Assembly (NCBI RefSeq): GCF_000524195.1
Contig: NW_020170451.1
Coordinates: 79,972-143,971 of the forward strand
Direction of reading: 5' to 3'
DNA from: Echinococcus granulosus
Taxonomy: Eukaryota > Platyhelminthes > Cestoda > Cyclophyllidea > Taeniidae
DNA: 64,000 nt
The notes under the pieces are model-generated. The model ran no database searches and was not told the origin of the DNA. It was given only the letters and a program-made list of their open reading frames with translations. Positions 13,001-23,779 of this stretch are shown here, piece after piece; position 1 is the stretch's first letter; each line of letters opens with the position of its first letter. The translations under genes and the position numbers were made by a program.

Positions 13001-14764
13001 TTGAAATTCCGTTGGCCGTCAAACACGAAGACAATGTAGAGCTACTTTATGAATCAGGATTTAATAATGCTTATCCCGAAGAATGATGCCACTTGTCTTC
13101 ACAGGAACGGTTATGACCTTATTGAGTTAAGGAAAGAAAATCTTAACGTATTTTTTGCCTACACTGAACATTTATTACTATTGCATTTAGTAGACTGATT
13201 CTTGCGTTCATCCCTGATCATTAGCCATTCCCTTTTATTCTAACTGGCAAATCTGTGTGATTGTTCGGCAGTTCAAAACTATTTTACTGTTTTCGGCTTA
13301 TCAACGGTTCAATGAAATCATTAATATTCAACACTTTGTTATATACTATTTGAAAGTATAAATAAAGCAGGCAAACAAAAACAAATTAGTTCATAACATT
13401 ACGGCGGAAATCTCAAGTGAAAGGGAAATATAAATCTTCATTGCGGTACAGACTTGTAAACTTATTTGCTTGTGACCTATACTTCCTTATTTAGCATTTT
13501 CACATCTTATATCCATTTACATACCCACTCCTAGAGTATCAAAGTATAATAAGAATTCGGCAGGAGTGAAATCTTTCTAATGTGAAAGATCTACCGAGTC
13601 GATTCCCACGCCTTTCATTAAACTATGGCTTACTCCTACCGTAACTGAGTTGGTTGACCAGATATAGCGTTGAAAACTACTTCCGGTTGCTGTAAATCAT
13701 ATCCCTCATGATACTGTAAAGAGCATGACAGTAATAGTAGTGTCAGGAAGGTCATAGATTTTATGCTCTAAATGCGGAGTCTCCAAAGACATTAAAGCCG
13801 AATATGAGTTTAACAATCTAAGCTGACTTTCGCACGTAAATCACAATATTCTTTTACCAGAAATAGTTTTAGAGGCTGATTAGTAATGGCAGAGATGTGC
13901 TTGCATGCATTTGTTTATATTTAAAATAATTAACTCTACTTTTTGGTGATTACTGAGCGGTGCAATGATTTAAAAAGGTGAAAAATCAGTTTTGCTTAAA
14001 TGAATTTTTTCGAGCAAATTGGTCTAAGGTCCGAATTGGAGGAAAAGTGTCTCCTTAAACGGTATATTTATCAATCTAAAACATTTTTCTGCAAGCTCAT
14101 CCACCATCCTGCGTAAAATGGCATTGCAGCTAAATGTGCCAGGATGCGTACCACAACCTCCCATTACGTTTACTTTATACCATCAAAAAGCCCAAAGCTC
14201 ACTGTATCGCATCAGCTAAAGGATGCTTAATAATCAACCCAATCAAGCATCATTTAGCAAGAATTCAACATCCTCCTACAAATTCTTGATTCGAAATTTC
14301 TACCAATGGTATATTGGATCGTGTTTTTTACTTGCGAAGATGTTCCTCAGTACAAAATATAACTGGAAAATGACACGCAATGAGTGAATGATATTTGAAA
14401 TAAAGTTTTCGCGTTTACATCATCTATTGGGCTACTGTATTGTTTCTCGCTAGATATTATTTTAGTCATAAAACTTTTCCCATTTTTTGTTAGAAATTAC
14501 CTATTAATTTCTCGCAGAGAAAATATAGTTTATTCGCACTTTGGCATTACTCTGATAAAAATGCAGATATTTCTAGAACCTACTGTGCTTTTAAGAGTCT
14601 CGAGAGAACTTTATAAAACGCCTTTACTATTCTACCACCTAATCTTAATAATTTATCAAACTTCTAAAGAGATCGGTTTAATTTTAATAATACTCATTTT
14701 TAAAATATGGAGTCCATTTACTTGTAGGTCTAATAGGTAACTAGAAGCATGTGAGACACATACT
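4033..14764. other. Long AT-rich stretch without recognised exons
   Basis: No domain-bearing exon was recognised; part may be intron downstream of the thrombospondin-repeat exons. Openings such as 10,501-10,833 (110 codons, + strand, with a hydrophobic start) and the overlapping pair at 7,808-8,162 on opposite strands look like chance. Blocks at about 4,740-5,150 and 9,330-9,930 are visibly less AT-rich than their flanks and may be decayed mobile elements of unknown class. Short tRNA B-box-like sequences sit at 8,872-8,886 and 13,596-13,612. Confidence 0.4.
13556..13612 (+). repeat. tRNA-like fragment, possible SINE head
   Basis: A perfect 7-bp hairpin (ATCTTTC at 13,571 pairing with GAAAGAT ending at 13,590, six-base loop) lies just before GAGTCGATTCCCACGCC (13,596-13,612), which resembles the T-arm and B box of a tRNA. 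The loop is one base short of an anticodon loop and the acceptor stem is not formed, so this is not a functional tRNA. A decayed tRNA-derived SINE is the best guess. Confidence 0.25.
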
Positions 14765-14972
14765 TGTGTATAAGCAGTAAGCGTAAAACCTTGTTTTTTA
14801 ATTCTTGGTTTTGGTAACGGGGCAGATATGGCTCTGCCATTGTACTTGCTCTAAGCACCATGGCCTCCGAACCATGTCAGTAGCCCCTCAGACCTTCTGT
14901 ATATCGGCATTGCACATTCTATATTGGTATCATGTCCTCTTCCCTCTTCAGGGATGTCTCAGGGATCTGAGG
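14765..14972 (+). mobile_element. Solo LTR of the TGTGTAATAC...GCGCTACA family
   Basis: The sequence follows the family consensus: TGTGTA start, a TTTAATTCTTGGTTTTGGTAA stretch (split here by drift), GGCTCTGCCATTGTACTTGC, CATGGCCTCC, CATGTCAGTAGCCCC, then ATCATGTCCTCTTCCCTCTT and CAGGGATGTCTCAGGG. No TGGTGGCAGC primer site or gag-like region follows, so this is a solo LTR with a worn 3' end. No target-site duplication is evident. Confidence 0.7.
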
Positions 14973-16049
14973 TAAGTTCTTAACTAAAAAGCCAAAATGC
15001 CGTAAAAGTGATTATAAAGTGCCCTGAATCATTCAAAATACTCGTTTATAGATAAGTAAAAGTTGCTTGTTTTCCAAACTGAAAAGGTATATCAACATCA
15101 TTTAAGTAATCTACCAGTAAACAGCAGAACTAATTTTTCACTAGTCGAAATAATGACTGCCTTTTTACGCGTTCAGCTATTAAATGTGGAAAATGATTAA
15201 CAAATTGCTGGATCTAATCATTTTAGAAAATTTGGGTTTTCGCAGTGGCTTCAAAATTACGAGTTGCTTCACATTTTGGTACTCCGATCTCTCAGTCTAA
15301 TTCCTAGAGTTAAAAATCTTAAGATTTCCAATATTTAGACCTTTTGGCTGTCAGTAAACTTATATTTTACAAATATCCTCTATTCTCATGTAAAACCCAT
15401 CTAAAGATGATAATTGATAAATCTCTGAAGATATTTCCACTTTGTCATTCAATATTAAATACTTGTAACCTAAACTTATTTTCACAAAGAAAACTTCTGA
15501 CCACAATTAAGTAAGCCTTAAAATTTTTAGTACTTTATGACAGTGGAAGCGCGGTTGAGCAAAAGCACTTCCTGTTATTTTTACATTTCACCCTCTGTCT
15601 GATCTATGATGAGGCTATGAACTCCTACAATCTGTATTTTACATACTTTCTTCCAGATTTGCAGTCGTCGTCCCAGCCTACTGCTTACCGCACTTCACAA
15701 GTTTCCTAACAAGTTTTTAACAATTATATAAAACTATGGATCTGTGTTTGATACTTCTTTATCCCCTAATTGTTAGGCAGCCTGACCGATGTCTGACATG
15801 AAGGACATTACAGTCGAAAAAGAACCAAGTAGATGAAGGGAAAGAGGGAAGTAGTAGGGATTTAAATTGGGGACGATTTAACTTGGTGATCTATTTTTAA
15901 GTTGATGCGAAGTTAGATAGGCCAAGGTTTGTTCTCATGTATTTCATTATTTCCGCAAGATATGTGGTGCCTCAATACATAGATATTTAAATATGAATGC
16001 ATATTGCTAATGAAGGGTTTGATTAGTTTGCGCAGTTCTTGAACTTAAT
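14973..16049. other. AT-rich spacer, nothing recognised
   Basis: Neither strand shows a domain, RNA gene or repeat that I recognise. Confidence 0.4.
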
Positions 16050-16223
16050 TGTATTGTTCCGACACTTCCCTGAAGAAGAAAGAAGACATCATACTTGGGC
16101 AAACAGGGGTGCTTGGAGCTACTGACTAGGACTGGGTGTCAGTCCACTGGGCTAAGGTACAATGGCGGAGGCCCAAGGTGGCCCCTTTATCAAAAACAAG
16201 AATTATACAACCAGCGTATTACG
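16050..16223 (-). mobile_element. Solo LTR of the same family, minus strand
   Basis: Read on the minus strand it starts near CGTAATACGCTGG (TG to CG at the start), runs through GGGCCTCCGCCATTGTACC and CAGTAGCTCCAAG, and ends GGGAAGTGTCGGAACAATACA. It lies about 30 bp from the next element, which is in the opposite orientation. Confidence 0.72.
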
Positions 16224-16250
16224 TAGCTATCAAAAGCCTATTTTATAATG

Positions 16251-17201
16251 GCTACCTAATACTTTGACCATTTGTCTAACTCATCGTTATGGTTTTGGAG
16301 ACAAACAAGGCTAGAACCTATTCTGTTCCCTTTCATTTTTAAAGAATTCTCGAGGCTTTAAATTGGTGGCAGCAGAAGGTAAACCTAATGCTAAAGGACA
16401 AGGGCCTTGGCTTTTTGCTTTTAGTCAATGCATAACGTGATGGCAGAAGGTTGTATACTGAGAATGGGTTAATCTATGGCGACCTTTAATAGGAGGGTTG
16501 AAAATGACATCATGTTCTGCACGAATGTTATTCACAGCCGGAGTGATACTATCCTTGAATCACCTAGAAAGTTCGTAACGAAGCTGTCTGCCGTACCTTT
16601 AAGAAGATGTCAATGAAATGAACACTCGATGCCTCCTTCACCTCTCCACCAGCTAGAGAGGACTCAGATAGATAAAGCTGGGCAGCATTGAAATGGAAAC
16701 AAAGTGACAAGGAGGAATGGACGTAGAAACTTATGCCCACGAAACTTTTAGATCCTTTCCTTCACTAATTTAGTTCTTTTAGGTCAGTGTTCTTTTGACT
16801 ACCGGTGGACATGCGAGATGGCCAACAAGTTCCCCTTCCTCCAACACAGTTACCAAACATGATAATACTCCAGATCTAGTGGAATTGTTAAAAGGGACCA
16901 GTGACATTGCTGACAAATATCTTCAAAGTTGCACGGAAGTTCGATGACAGACACGGGTGTTTCGTGATTAATCTTCTTACAGCATCGATTATATTGTGTT
17001 GGTCATTGGGAAAGTTGTCCAAGGGGATCCCCAAAGACGACGCTCAAAAGAGAGAGGCACTGTGTAATACATTGACTTTTTGTTTAGCCCTTCTATTTGG
17101 TTTATAGGACACCAAAGGCTTTTCTTCTGCACTTCTGTAATGCACATTCTGCCTTAGTATCATGCCTTCTTTCGTTTTCAGGGAAGGCTCGAGGCGCTGC
17201 A
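16251..17201 (+). mobile_element. Short non-autonomous LTR element (TRIM-like), copy 1
   Basis: An element of about 950 bp. The 5' LTR (16,251-16,361) is internally deleted. It is followed by a primer-binding site TGGTGGCAGC at 16,364. The internal region of about 690 bp ends in the purine tract AAAAGAGAGAGG, directly before the 3' LTR (17,061-17,201), which starts TGTGTAATAC and ends GAGGCGCTGCA. Its only coding remnant is gag-like and broken by stops and frameshifts: MATFNRR, then KFVTKLSAVPL, then KFDDRHGC. No protease, reverse transcriptase or integrase is present, so it must have been mobilised in trans. Two more copies with the same layout lie at 17,775 and 47,386. Confidence 0.75.
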
Positions 17202-17774
17202 GTAAGACTTTTGAGTAACAAACTAAGTCCGTCCAATGCTTGTTATTATTAAATGAAACATGTTTGATGGTTTTACTTAAAGAACTAGTGAAGAAATAAA
17301 CTTTTATTTCAACAAAATAAGGCTTTCGTCTTTTATGCCAAAAGCAAAAAGCACAAAAGTGCGTCCCATTTCTGTGCAGACAAATTATCATTAATTATCA
17401 CTATATTTAACAATAAATGTGCTCCCTTTCAACTTAAGTGGATTTCTTAAGCCTTTCAACACCAAAATTATACACCACTTTGATATTGCAAAAGCTTATT
17501 TGGTAAATAACACGCATGAAAATGAATTCATAAAACGCAATTTTGGCTTTACATCATATTTCGCACACTCTTAACTGGTGTTTTCAGAAAATGCATGAGG
17601 CTTTCCACTTTTGTGTCAGGTCCCAATCACAGAAAGGTCAATGAACACGGGAAAATGATTTGTTTTTTGATGTGAGTTACTATTCGTTCTTTAGCAGCAA
17701 TCCAGTATTTTACACCTCAAAAAGACTTTTTAGCAAGAAACAAATTCGATTAAATAAATTTCCAATTAGTTTCT

Positions 17775-18786
17775 CCGCCATTGTCCCTTCACCGGGTGAG
17801 CTGGCTTCTGCTCCACCCCGGTCGAATACCTCCCCGATGCATCTTTCAGTATGTCGAACACATGTTCTATCCAAGAGTTAGGCCCTCCTTTGGCCTCAGG
17901 GGAGTTTCGGTGTACCACATTGGTGGCAGTGAAAAGTAAACCCAATCCTAGAGGACATCTATCCGGATTCTAACTTCAGGGAGAAAAATCTTAGCGAGTT
18001 GGAAGAAATGCATATGCTACAGATCGAAGGGTCAGTGGCGACCCCTAACAGAAGGGCCGAAATTCACATTACCTTTGATACCCACCTTAATCTCGTGTTC
18101 TGCATAAAAGCAGTTAACAAAAAAGCGACAATAGCCATGAATTATTTCAAAGATTTCAGTACTGAGCTGCTTGCCATACCTCTATAAAGATGTCAAACAT
18201 GTTAGACCTTGAAATCTCCTCTACTTCTCTACTAGCTGGATGGAACCCAGAGGGATTTGGCTGGGCAGTTGTGAAGTGAGAACTACTTAGCCCAGAGAAA
18301 GTGAAGCAAAACTTTATCTAAACGGAGCTATGTTTAGTCCTGTCCATACTACATAACGCTGCTTTTAAGTCAGTTTTTCTACAACTATCTATGGACACGA
18401 GTAATGGCCAGTCCATTACCTAGTCCTCGAATCCAATCTCCATAGAGGACGAAACTTTATCATGAAAATTTGATGACTGGCAAGATCGGCTCGAGAGTGT
18501 TCCTCTTACAGCACCAATTGCGTTGTGATGGCTGCATCGAGAGGCTGAACTAGGGGAGAGCCGGAGTACATTCTTAGAAGAAAAGAGAGGGTTTATAACA
18601 CTTTAATTGTTTGTTTAAATCTTTGTTTAGGTAAAAAGGCCACTTTGCTGCTCCGCTATTGTCCTCATGTCAGTGAACTGGCCTGCTGGCCATGCCAGTA
18701 GCCCCAAGATCTACTGTGTGTTGAATATATATCTTCTGCCCACGTCCTATGTCTCCTTTCTTTTTCAAAAAGTTTCAGGGGGTACA
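17775..18786 (+). mobile_element. Short non-autonomous LTR element (TRIM-like), copy 2
   Basis: The layout matches copy 1. The worn 5' LTR (about 17,775-17,919) ends GGTGTACCACA, followed by the primer-binding site TGGTGGCAGT at 17,921. The internal region is about 670 bp, then the purine tract AGAAGAAAAGAGAGG (about 18,576-18,590), then the 3' LTR (18,591-18,786). The internal region keeps the best gag-like remnant of the family (see next entry) and, near 18,470, the motif KFDDWQDRLES. No pol genes are present. Copies 1 and 2 lie within 600 bp of each other in the same orientation. Confidence 0.78.
17999..18187 (+). pseudogene. Gag-like remnant inside TRIM-like copy 2
   Basis: A 62-codon opening beginning at a TTG in frame with MHMLQIEGSVATPNRRAEIH and ending near ELLAIPL. 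The same peptide pattern (ML.M..SVATPNRRAE... then KFVTELSAVPL) is recognisable, broken, in copies 1 and 3 at the same distance from the primer-binding site. Further downstream all three share a KFDDW-like segment of the kind found near the start of Ty3/gypsy Gag proteins. A Gag origin is inferred from position and this motif; no zinc knuckle is visible. Confidence 0.5.
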
Positions 18787-21700
18787 TTAGTTTTTAATCG
18801 GAAGTAAAGGTGTAAGAGTTAACCATTGGACCGTTAATTAATGAACAGATATCAATCGAATAATGTGATGTGCTTATCAAATCACATTTATTTTGCCATC
18901 TCGGAAAATGAAGTGTTGAATCCACTGCATGCTGATGAAAATAGGTAGATGGTTCTTGGAACAGTTAATGATAAGTGAAAGGTGAATTTATGACGAAAGC
19001 GAGGTCTTGTGAAATCAGCCTTAAAAAGATTTGCTGATGCATCGCTTGGTAGAATTTTGAGATTATTTGAGAATGCTTCTGCTTCTTCTTCCCCTTGTTT
19101 ATAAAATAATCCCAAATTCCAACATAGCCGATTATTATAGCACTCCTTTGCTAAGGCGCATTTATAAAGGACACAGTCCAGTCATCAAATTGTCCATGTA
19201 GTTACGGCTATTGGCAAAGTAATTGCGGCAATCTGCAAAAACGGTGTTTCAATTGCTGATGTCAAAGTGCTTTGAGGAATGACAGGTAACGCATCAGCAA
19301 TTTTGTAGATTTACAAGGATATTCATGCACAGAGGTGACAAATGTATCTATTAGCTTTTCCATAAGATGTCAAAGAAAAATTTGCCATTAAAATGCCACA
19401 GATATGCAAGAATAGATCGACTAAAGCATAAAAGGTGCAATTGTTTTTGCTTGATGTAAAATTTTTGTTAAATGAAAGTCATTTGAGTTATTAAATCTAC
19501 TGCCTTCATTGTTATGAACGGTAAAATAAGACATCAAACATGGTGTGTCAGAGTTTTGTATTTCTATATTTTGAGGAATTATGATTATCATTTCTGTAGG
19601 CGGTGTTTTAAACACAGCTTACTGTTTTGATCCATTTATTAATTGCCTACCAGTTTTAGATGAGAAGTAAAAATTTTAATCAACTGACCAGAGGGCTACT
19701 AAGATGAGGTAATGAACCACGCTGATAACAAAGTAGTCATTTGAAATAACCAGATGTACTTTTTGCGCCTCGAATGTAGTCTAGGAGATAGTTAGAGAAA
19801 TCACTAGGTGAATTTTACAGCTAATGCCATGTCATTGCAGGGGCGAAATGTCAAGTCACTGACGAGAAGACACAGAAACTGCGATCTCACAGATTACTTC
19901 AGAGCAAGTTGTTCGCGTTTTGAGGCATAAAAACAAATAAGTGGAGGTATGGGTTAATGTTTTATGAAGTCCTAATGTGGGATTTTGCATACACTCACCT
20001 AAGGGCATGAGGGGCAAATTCCAACAAACCAATTTTGACAACTCCATCAAACTAAAATCACAAAAAATAAAACTAATTGTCAAGCCCACTTCAATTTTGA
20101 CCTCACGGCATTCTCGAGGTAGATTTCACACACATCAATTGGAAAGTCATATTTATTCAAATTCCCAAAGAATAAATGCCACTAAATCATTTTCTTGTAT
20201 GATACTTTGAAGATATGTTTCAAGGACTAGAATAAATTTATAATTTTGAACGAAGTATGCTTAGAAAATTTAGAAACCTGCCCTAAAAAGTCAGGTTTTG
20301 CTGTTTCGTTGTGAAATATAGTCCTGTTTGTAAGAACCGATAAGTTAGGGTTTATTGAAGGCAGTTTGCCATATTTGCACCATTTATGTGAATTTTGAAA
20401 AAAACTCCATGGCACACAAATAATTGTCGAACTTGTTAAAATGGCCATGCAATTGTGCTATTCGACAGAAATACTTCAAGCCTCCAATTATCAAGGCATG
20501 CAGTGTATTCATGCCAACTCTCACTTTGTACCGTCCACACACTTGGGAATTGTTAGCCAAAAAAGGCGAAGTAGGGACGTTATGAATACCTATGAAAATA
20601 TTTAGTCTTTCCTTAGAAAATGTGAAATACTGCCTAAACATAAGGCAAATTGTACTGAACACGATATCCTTCATCCAATACTATAGGATGATATCAAGAA
20701 ACTTTTCAAATAATAACTACTTCGGTGGCCGGCATTGTTTTCAAAGTATCCATACTCCTCGTTAAAATAAAGGCACAAAGTACCAACGCATCCTTTCAGA
20801 CAAACTTTTTTCTCATCATTTCACATCAACTTGTGTCTATATTTTACATTGAAAGCAATCATTTTTGCCATCGAAAACCAGAGCCTCTAAGGCGGATTAT
20901 TTTGAAGCTGAACCAGCACACAAGGCCATAAACGGAGGCTGTGACTTTCTAGGTTTCTTTGTTACGCTACGGTTGTATATAAATCACCAAGGTAGCTTTA
21001 GGGTCCATGCGACTTCTCAAAATAAACAGTGGTTTTGTCTGGGTTGATGAATGAAAGGCCCACCTGAAAGTGCAAACAGCACTTTTCAATTTAAAAGGCA
21101 CGAAACCAAATGGTAAACTTCCTCTCTAATGTTCGTCAGGATTGTGAGTAGGCGGTGCTTCCACAAGAATAAGCTTTGCTGAAGGCAGCTTAAAAACTTA
21201 TGATTAGTCATCATCTACCGCAATGAAAGGTTTGCAGATTAAACTGATAAGTCATCCTTGGGCATTGTGAGGATACACACTTTGGTTCGGTGTTAGCTTT
21301 GTAATTCTGATGGCAATCTTCTAGGTCGTAGGATAACCAGATAAGGCATTTATACAGCGCATAAAAATTCCAAAGTTCGAACGACGTTAATGTCACACTT
21401 CGCCCGTGACAAAAATCTCATAAAATGGAAAGGAATGTATGAATGCGTTTGCCTATATTCATTCCAGCATTGGTTAAAATAAGGAAGAAGGATTCACTTA
21501 GAAAAGACAATAGTGAAAAGGTTACTCGCCTGCAATAAGAAAAATTCCAAAAACCTCCTTTAATGCGACGGAAAGTCAGCATACATTTTGTAGAGGATTA
21601 CCAAATTCAGAGTTATTTTAATACAGTGGTATTGGACTTGTTCATTTATCGTGTGACAAACCCCAAAACAAAGTAGTTTTAGCACACTTTCCAACCTAAT

Positions 21701-23779
21701 CTCTTAAATACATTGTATTACATACATTATCGCATTGTTTTATGAAAAATCCACTTGTTAGCTCCTCTCACATTCGAAATCGACAGTGTGGTGGTCAGAT
21801 CACCACACCTACTACTTGCAGTCAAGTCCACAGACCGTTTGTAAAGATAGAAGCACAAGACAACACACACCGGTTGGGAAGTTTTTTTCGGTCTAGACGG
21901 ACAATCTCGGGGATTGAAGTACAGGCATGATCTAGAGGCTAACCGCCTGAATGACACCCCTCCGTGCCTATACATATACTCTGTACACCAAATGCGCAGG
22001 ATAGCAGCCGTTGAAGCCACATGGTGCGTGACTTGCGTACGCTTCTAATAAACGTCTCCGAAAGGAGTCTTTGACTCCACTTTTTCTAGTCAGAACTTGT
22101 AGCAGAAAACAGCGAATCAATCGCTGCTAATAAAAATTACATCCGCTAAAACTTACTGAATAGGTGATTTTTTTAAACGAACCCGTTTCATACTTTAAAT
22201 CTACTATTTGAGTTTGGGATTTCTCTGTCTATTTACTGATGAACTAGTTGTTTTTGAACAAATTTTATTTCATATGTCCCTCCTTTCACCTACACCATCT
22301 TCAGTGTTCATTGAAAATTGCCATATCATCTTATCCGCCTTGATTCATCTTTCTAATCGCGCTAAATGGATCTTTCTCTTGGTAGAGAGAGCAACCGCCG
22401 GGCCCATTTCTCATTTCTCTTTATCTTTACCTCAAAAAAATCAAATGCCTGTCATTTTTATAGGTCCCTAAAAATCACGCATTTGTCACATGGGCCTAAG
22501 TTCTCTCGAGTGACACCGAAGAATCTGGAGGGGTTGGGTATGTTAAACCACATCCGTTTTCTTACTCGATCCTCCACAACCAAAACCTAAGTGCTTGAAA
22601 GGATAAAGATATTTCACTAGCAGGCGTTTTACTTAAATTAATTAAAGTAGAAATACATTCAGACAGAAAGTTGATTTCTGTGGCTAGGTTACGGCCCCGC
22701 TCAGTTGGTCACGGTGACATTTAGCTACTTAAAATTTGCACGACTCCCTTTAGCGTTGCTGCAAAGTGGTGGTGTTTGCTTTAACTACCTGAAATTCCTA
22801 GGCTTTTCAGTTTTGTTGTTTTTATTTGATGGAAGCGCGTTGTACCCAAGCCCATAGCCTCCCAGCCATTCCGTAAGGTGGTTATAAATCTTCCATGGTG
22901 GCGCCTTTCATTGCAGCTGTAGGGATAGTCTGGGGCTCTCAGGCACAATCAAATTTTCCCTGTTCGAATAAGCAACCATTTATTTGAATAAAACAACGAC
23001 TCTAGCGTTCTCGCATTCGATGGTGCCTCTGAGATTCTCCCAAGCTTGTGCCTGGTAGCTTAATCCATTTCGAATATTTATTTTAATTATTCCTACAGCA
23101 ACTAGTTACTTTAGCTTGCTATTCGTAAACGGAGAATAAACTACTCTAACCAAAAAAGGAAACAGCTGAGAACTAGGTAATCATTGCATTTTTCTTGCGT
23201 ATTTGGCATAAAATATACGAGGAGGTCAAAGGCATACTCTTTCCAAATAAAAACAAAAATTTTCGTTTAGAAATGCAAATCCTGTTGAAAACTTAAAATG
23301 GGAAGGGGTCGTTGTCATGCTGACAAATGCAAAAGTCTAGAAGTTTAGGTGTGAAAAAATGTTAGCTTCATTGATACCTTTGCCTTCTTAATACTACTCA
23401 GGACATCTGATCACCAGTGTTGTTAAAGGCTTAACAATCATTAGCCAGATTCCAGTATTTGAATACGTATTCCACCATCTAGGCCATAGTCTACGTACTT
23501 TTAAGGAGTTTAGGTATTTTAGTTGATCGATGTCAAGTAGCATAAAAGATTGTAATAATTATTTCGCCACCAACAATACCTGTGATGTCCTAATGGAAAT
23601 CACGGCAACACTTATAACCAACTTGGATGATCCCAGTTCACTACCTACAGGACCTGTAATGAGAGGAACGAAGGTCTAGAGTTGCTAAATAGGCGCAAAG
23701 GAATTTGTCTCGTGGCAGGGTTCTGAAATGAAAGAACTGGCACGGTAAAACGCACATTATCAACAAAGCTACACCGAGT
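18787..23779. other. Gene-free stretch with unidentified minus-strand openings
   Basis: Several minus-strand openings follow one another with overlaps (21,211-21,396; 20,384-20,674; 20,227-20,448; 19,856-20,089). They could be a decayed mobile-element gene, but no family motif was recognised. A perfect hairpin lies at 21,786-21,808. Around 22,690-23,060 there is a less AT-rich block of unknown origin. The missing 5' LTR and gag of the gypsy element that starts near 23,780 were not found here. Confidence 0.35.
21786..21808. repeat. Perfect 8-bp inverted repeat
   Basis: GTGTGGTG (21,786-21,793) and CACCACAC (21,801-21,808) pair perfectly around a seven-base loop. No downstream T-run or nearby gene suggests a role. 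Confidence 0.5.

Noticed and set aside
13556..13612. Functional tRNA gene
   Set aside because: The anticodon-like loop has six bases, the acceptor stem does not form and the D arm is absent; at most a tRNA-derived repeat.
19856..20674. Chain of overlapping minus-strand openings suggesting a decayed transposase
   Set aside because: No catalytic motif, terminal inverted repeat or family signature was seen, so it is kept only as a remark on the stretch.
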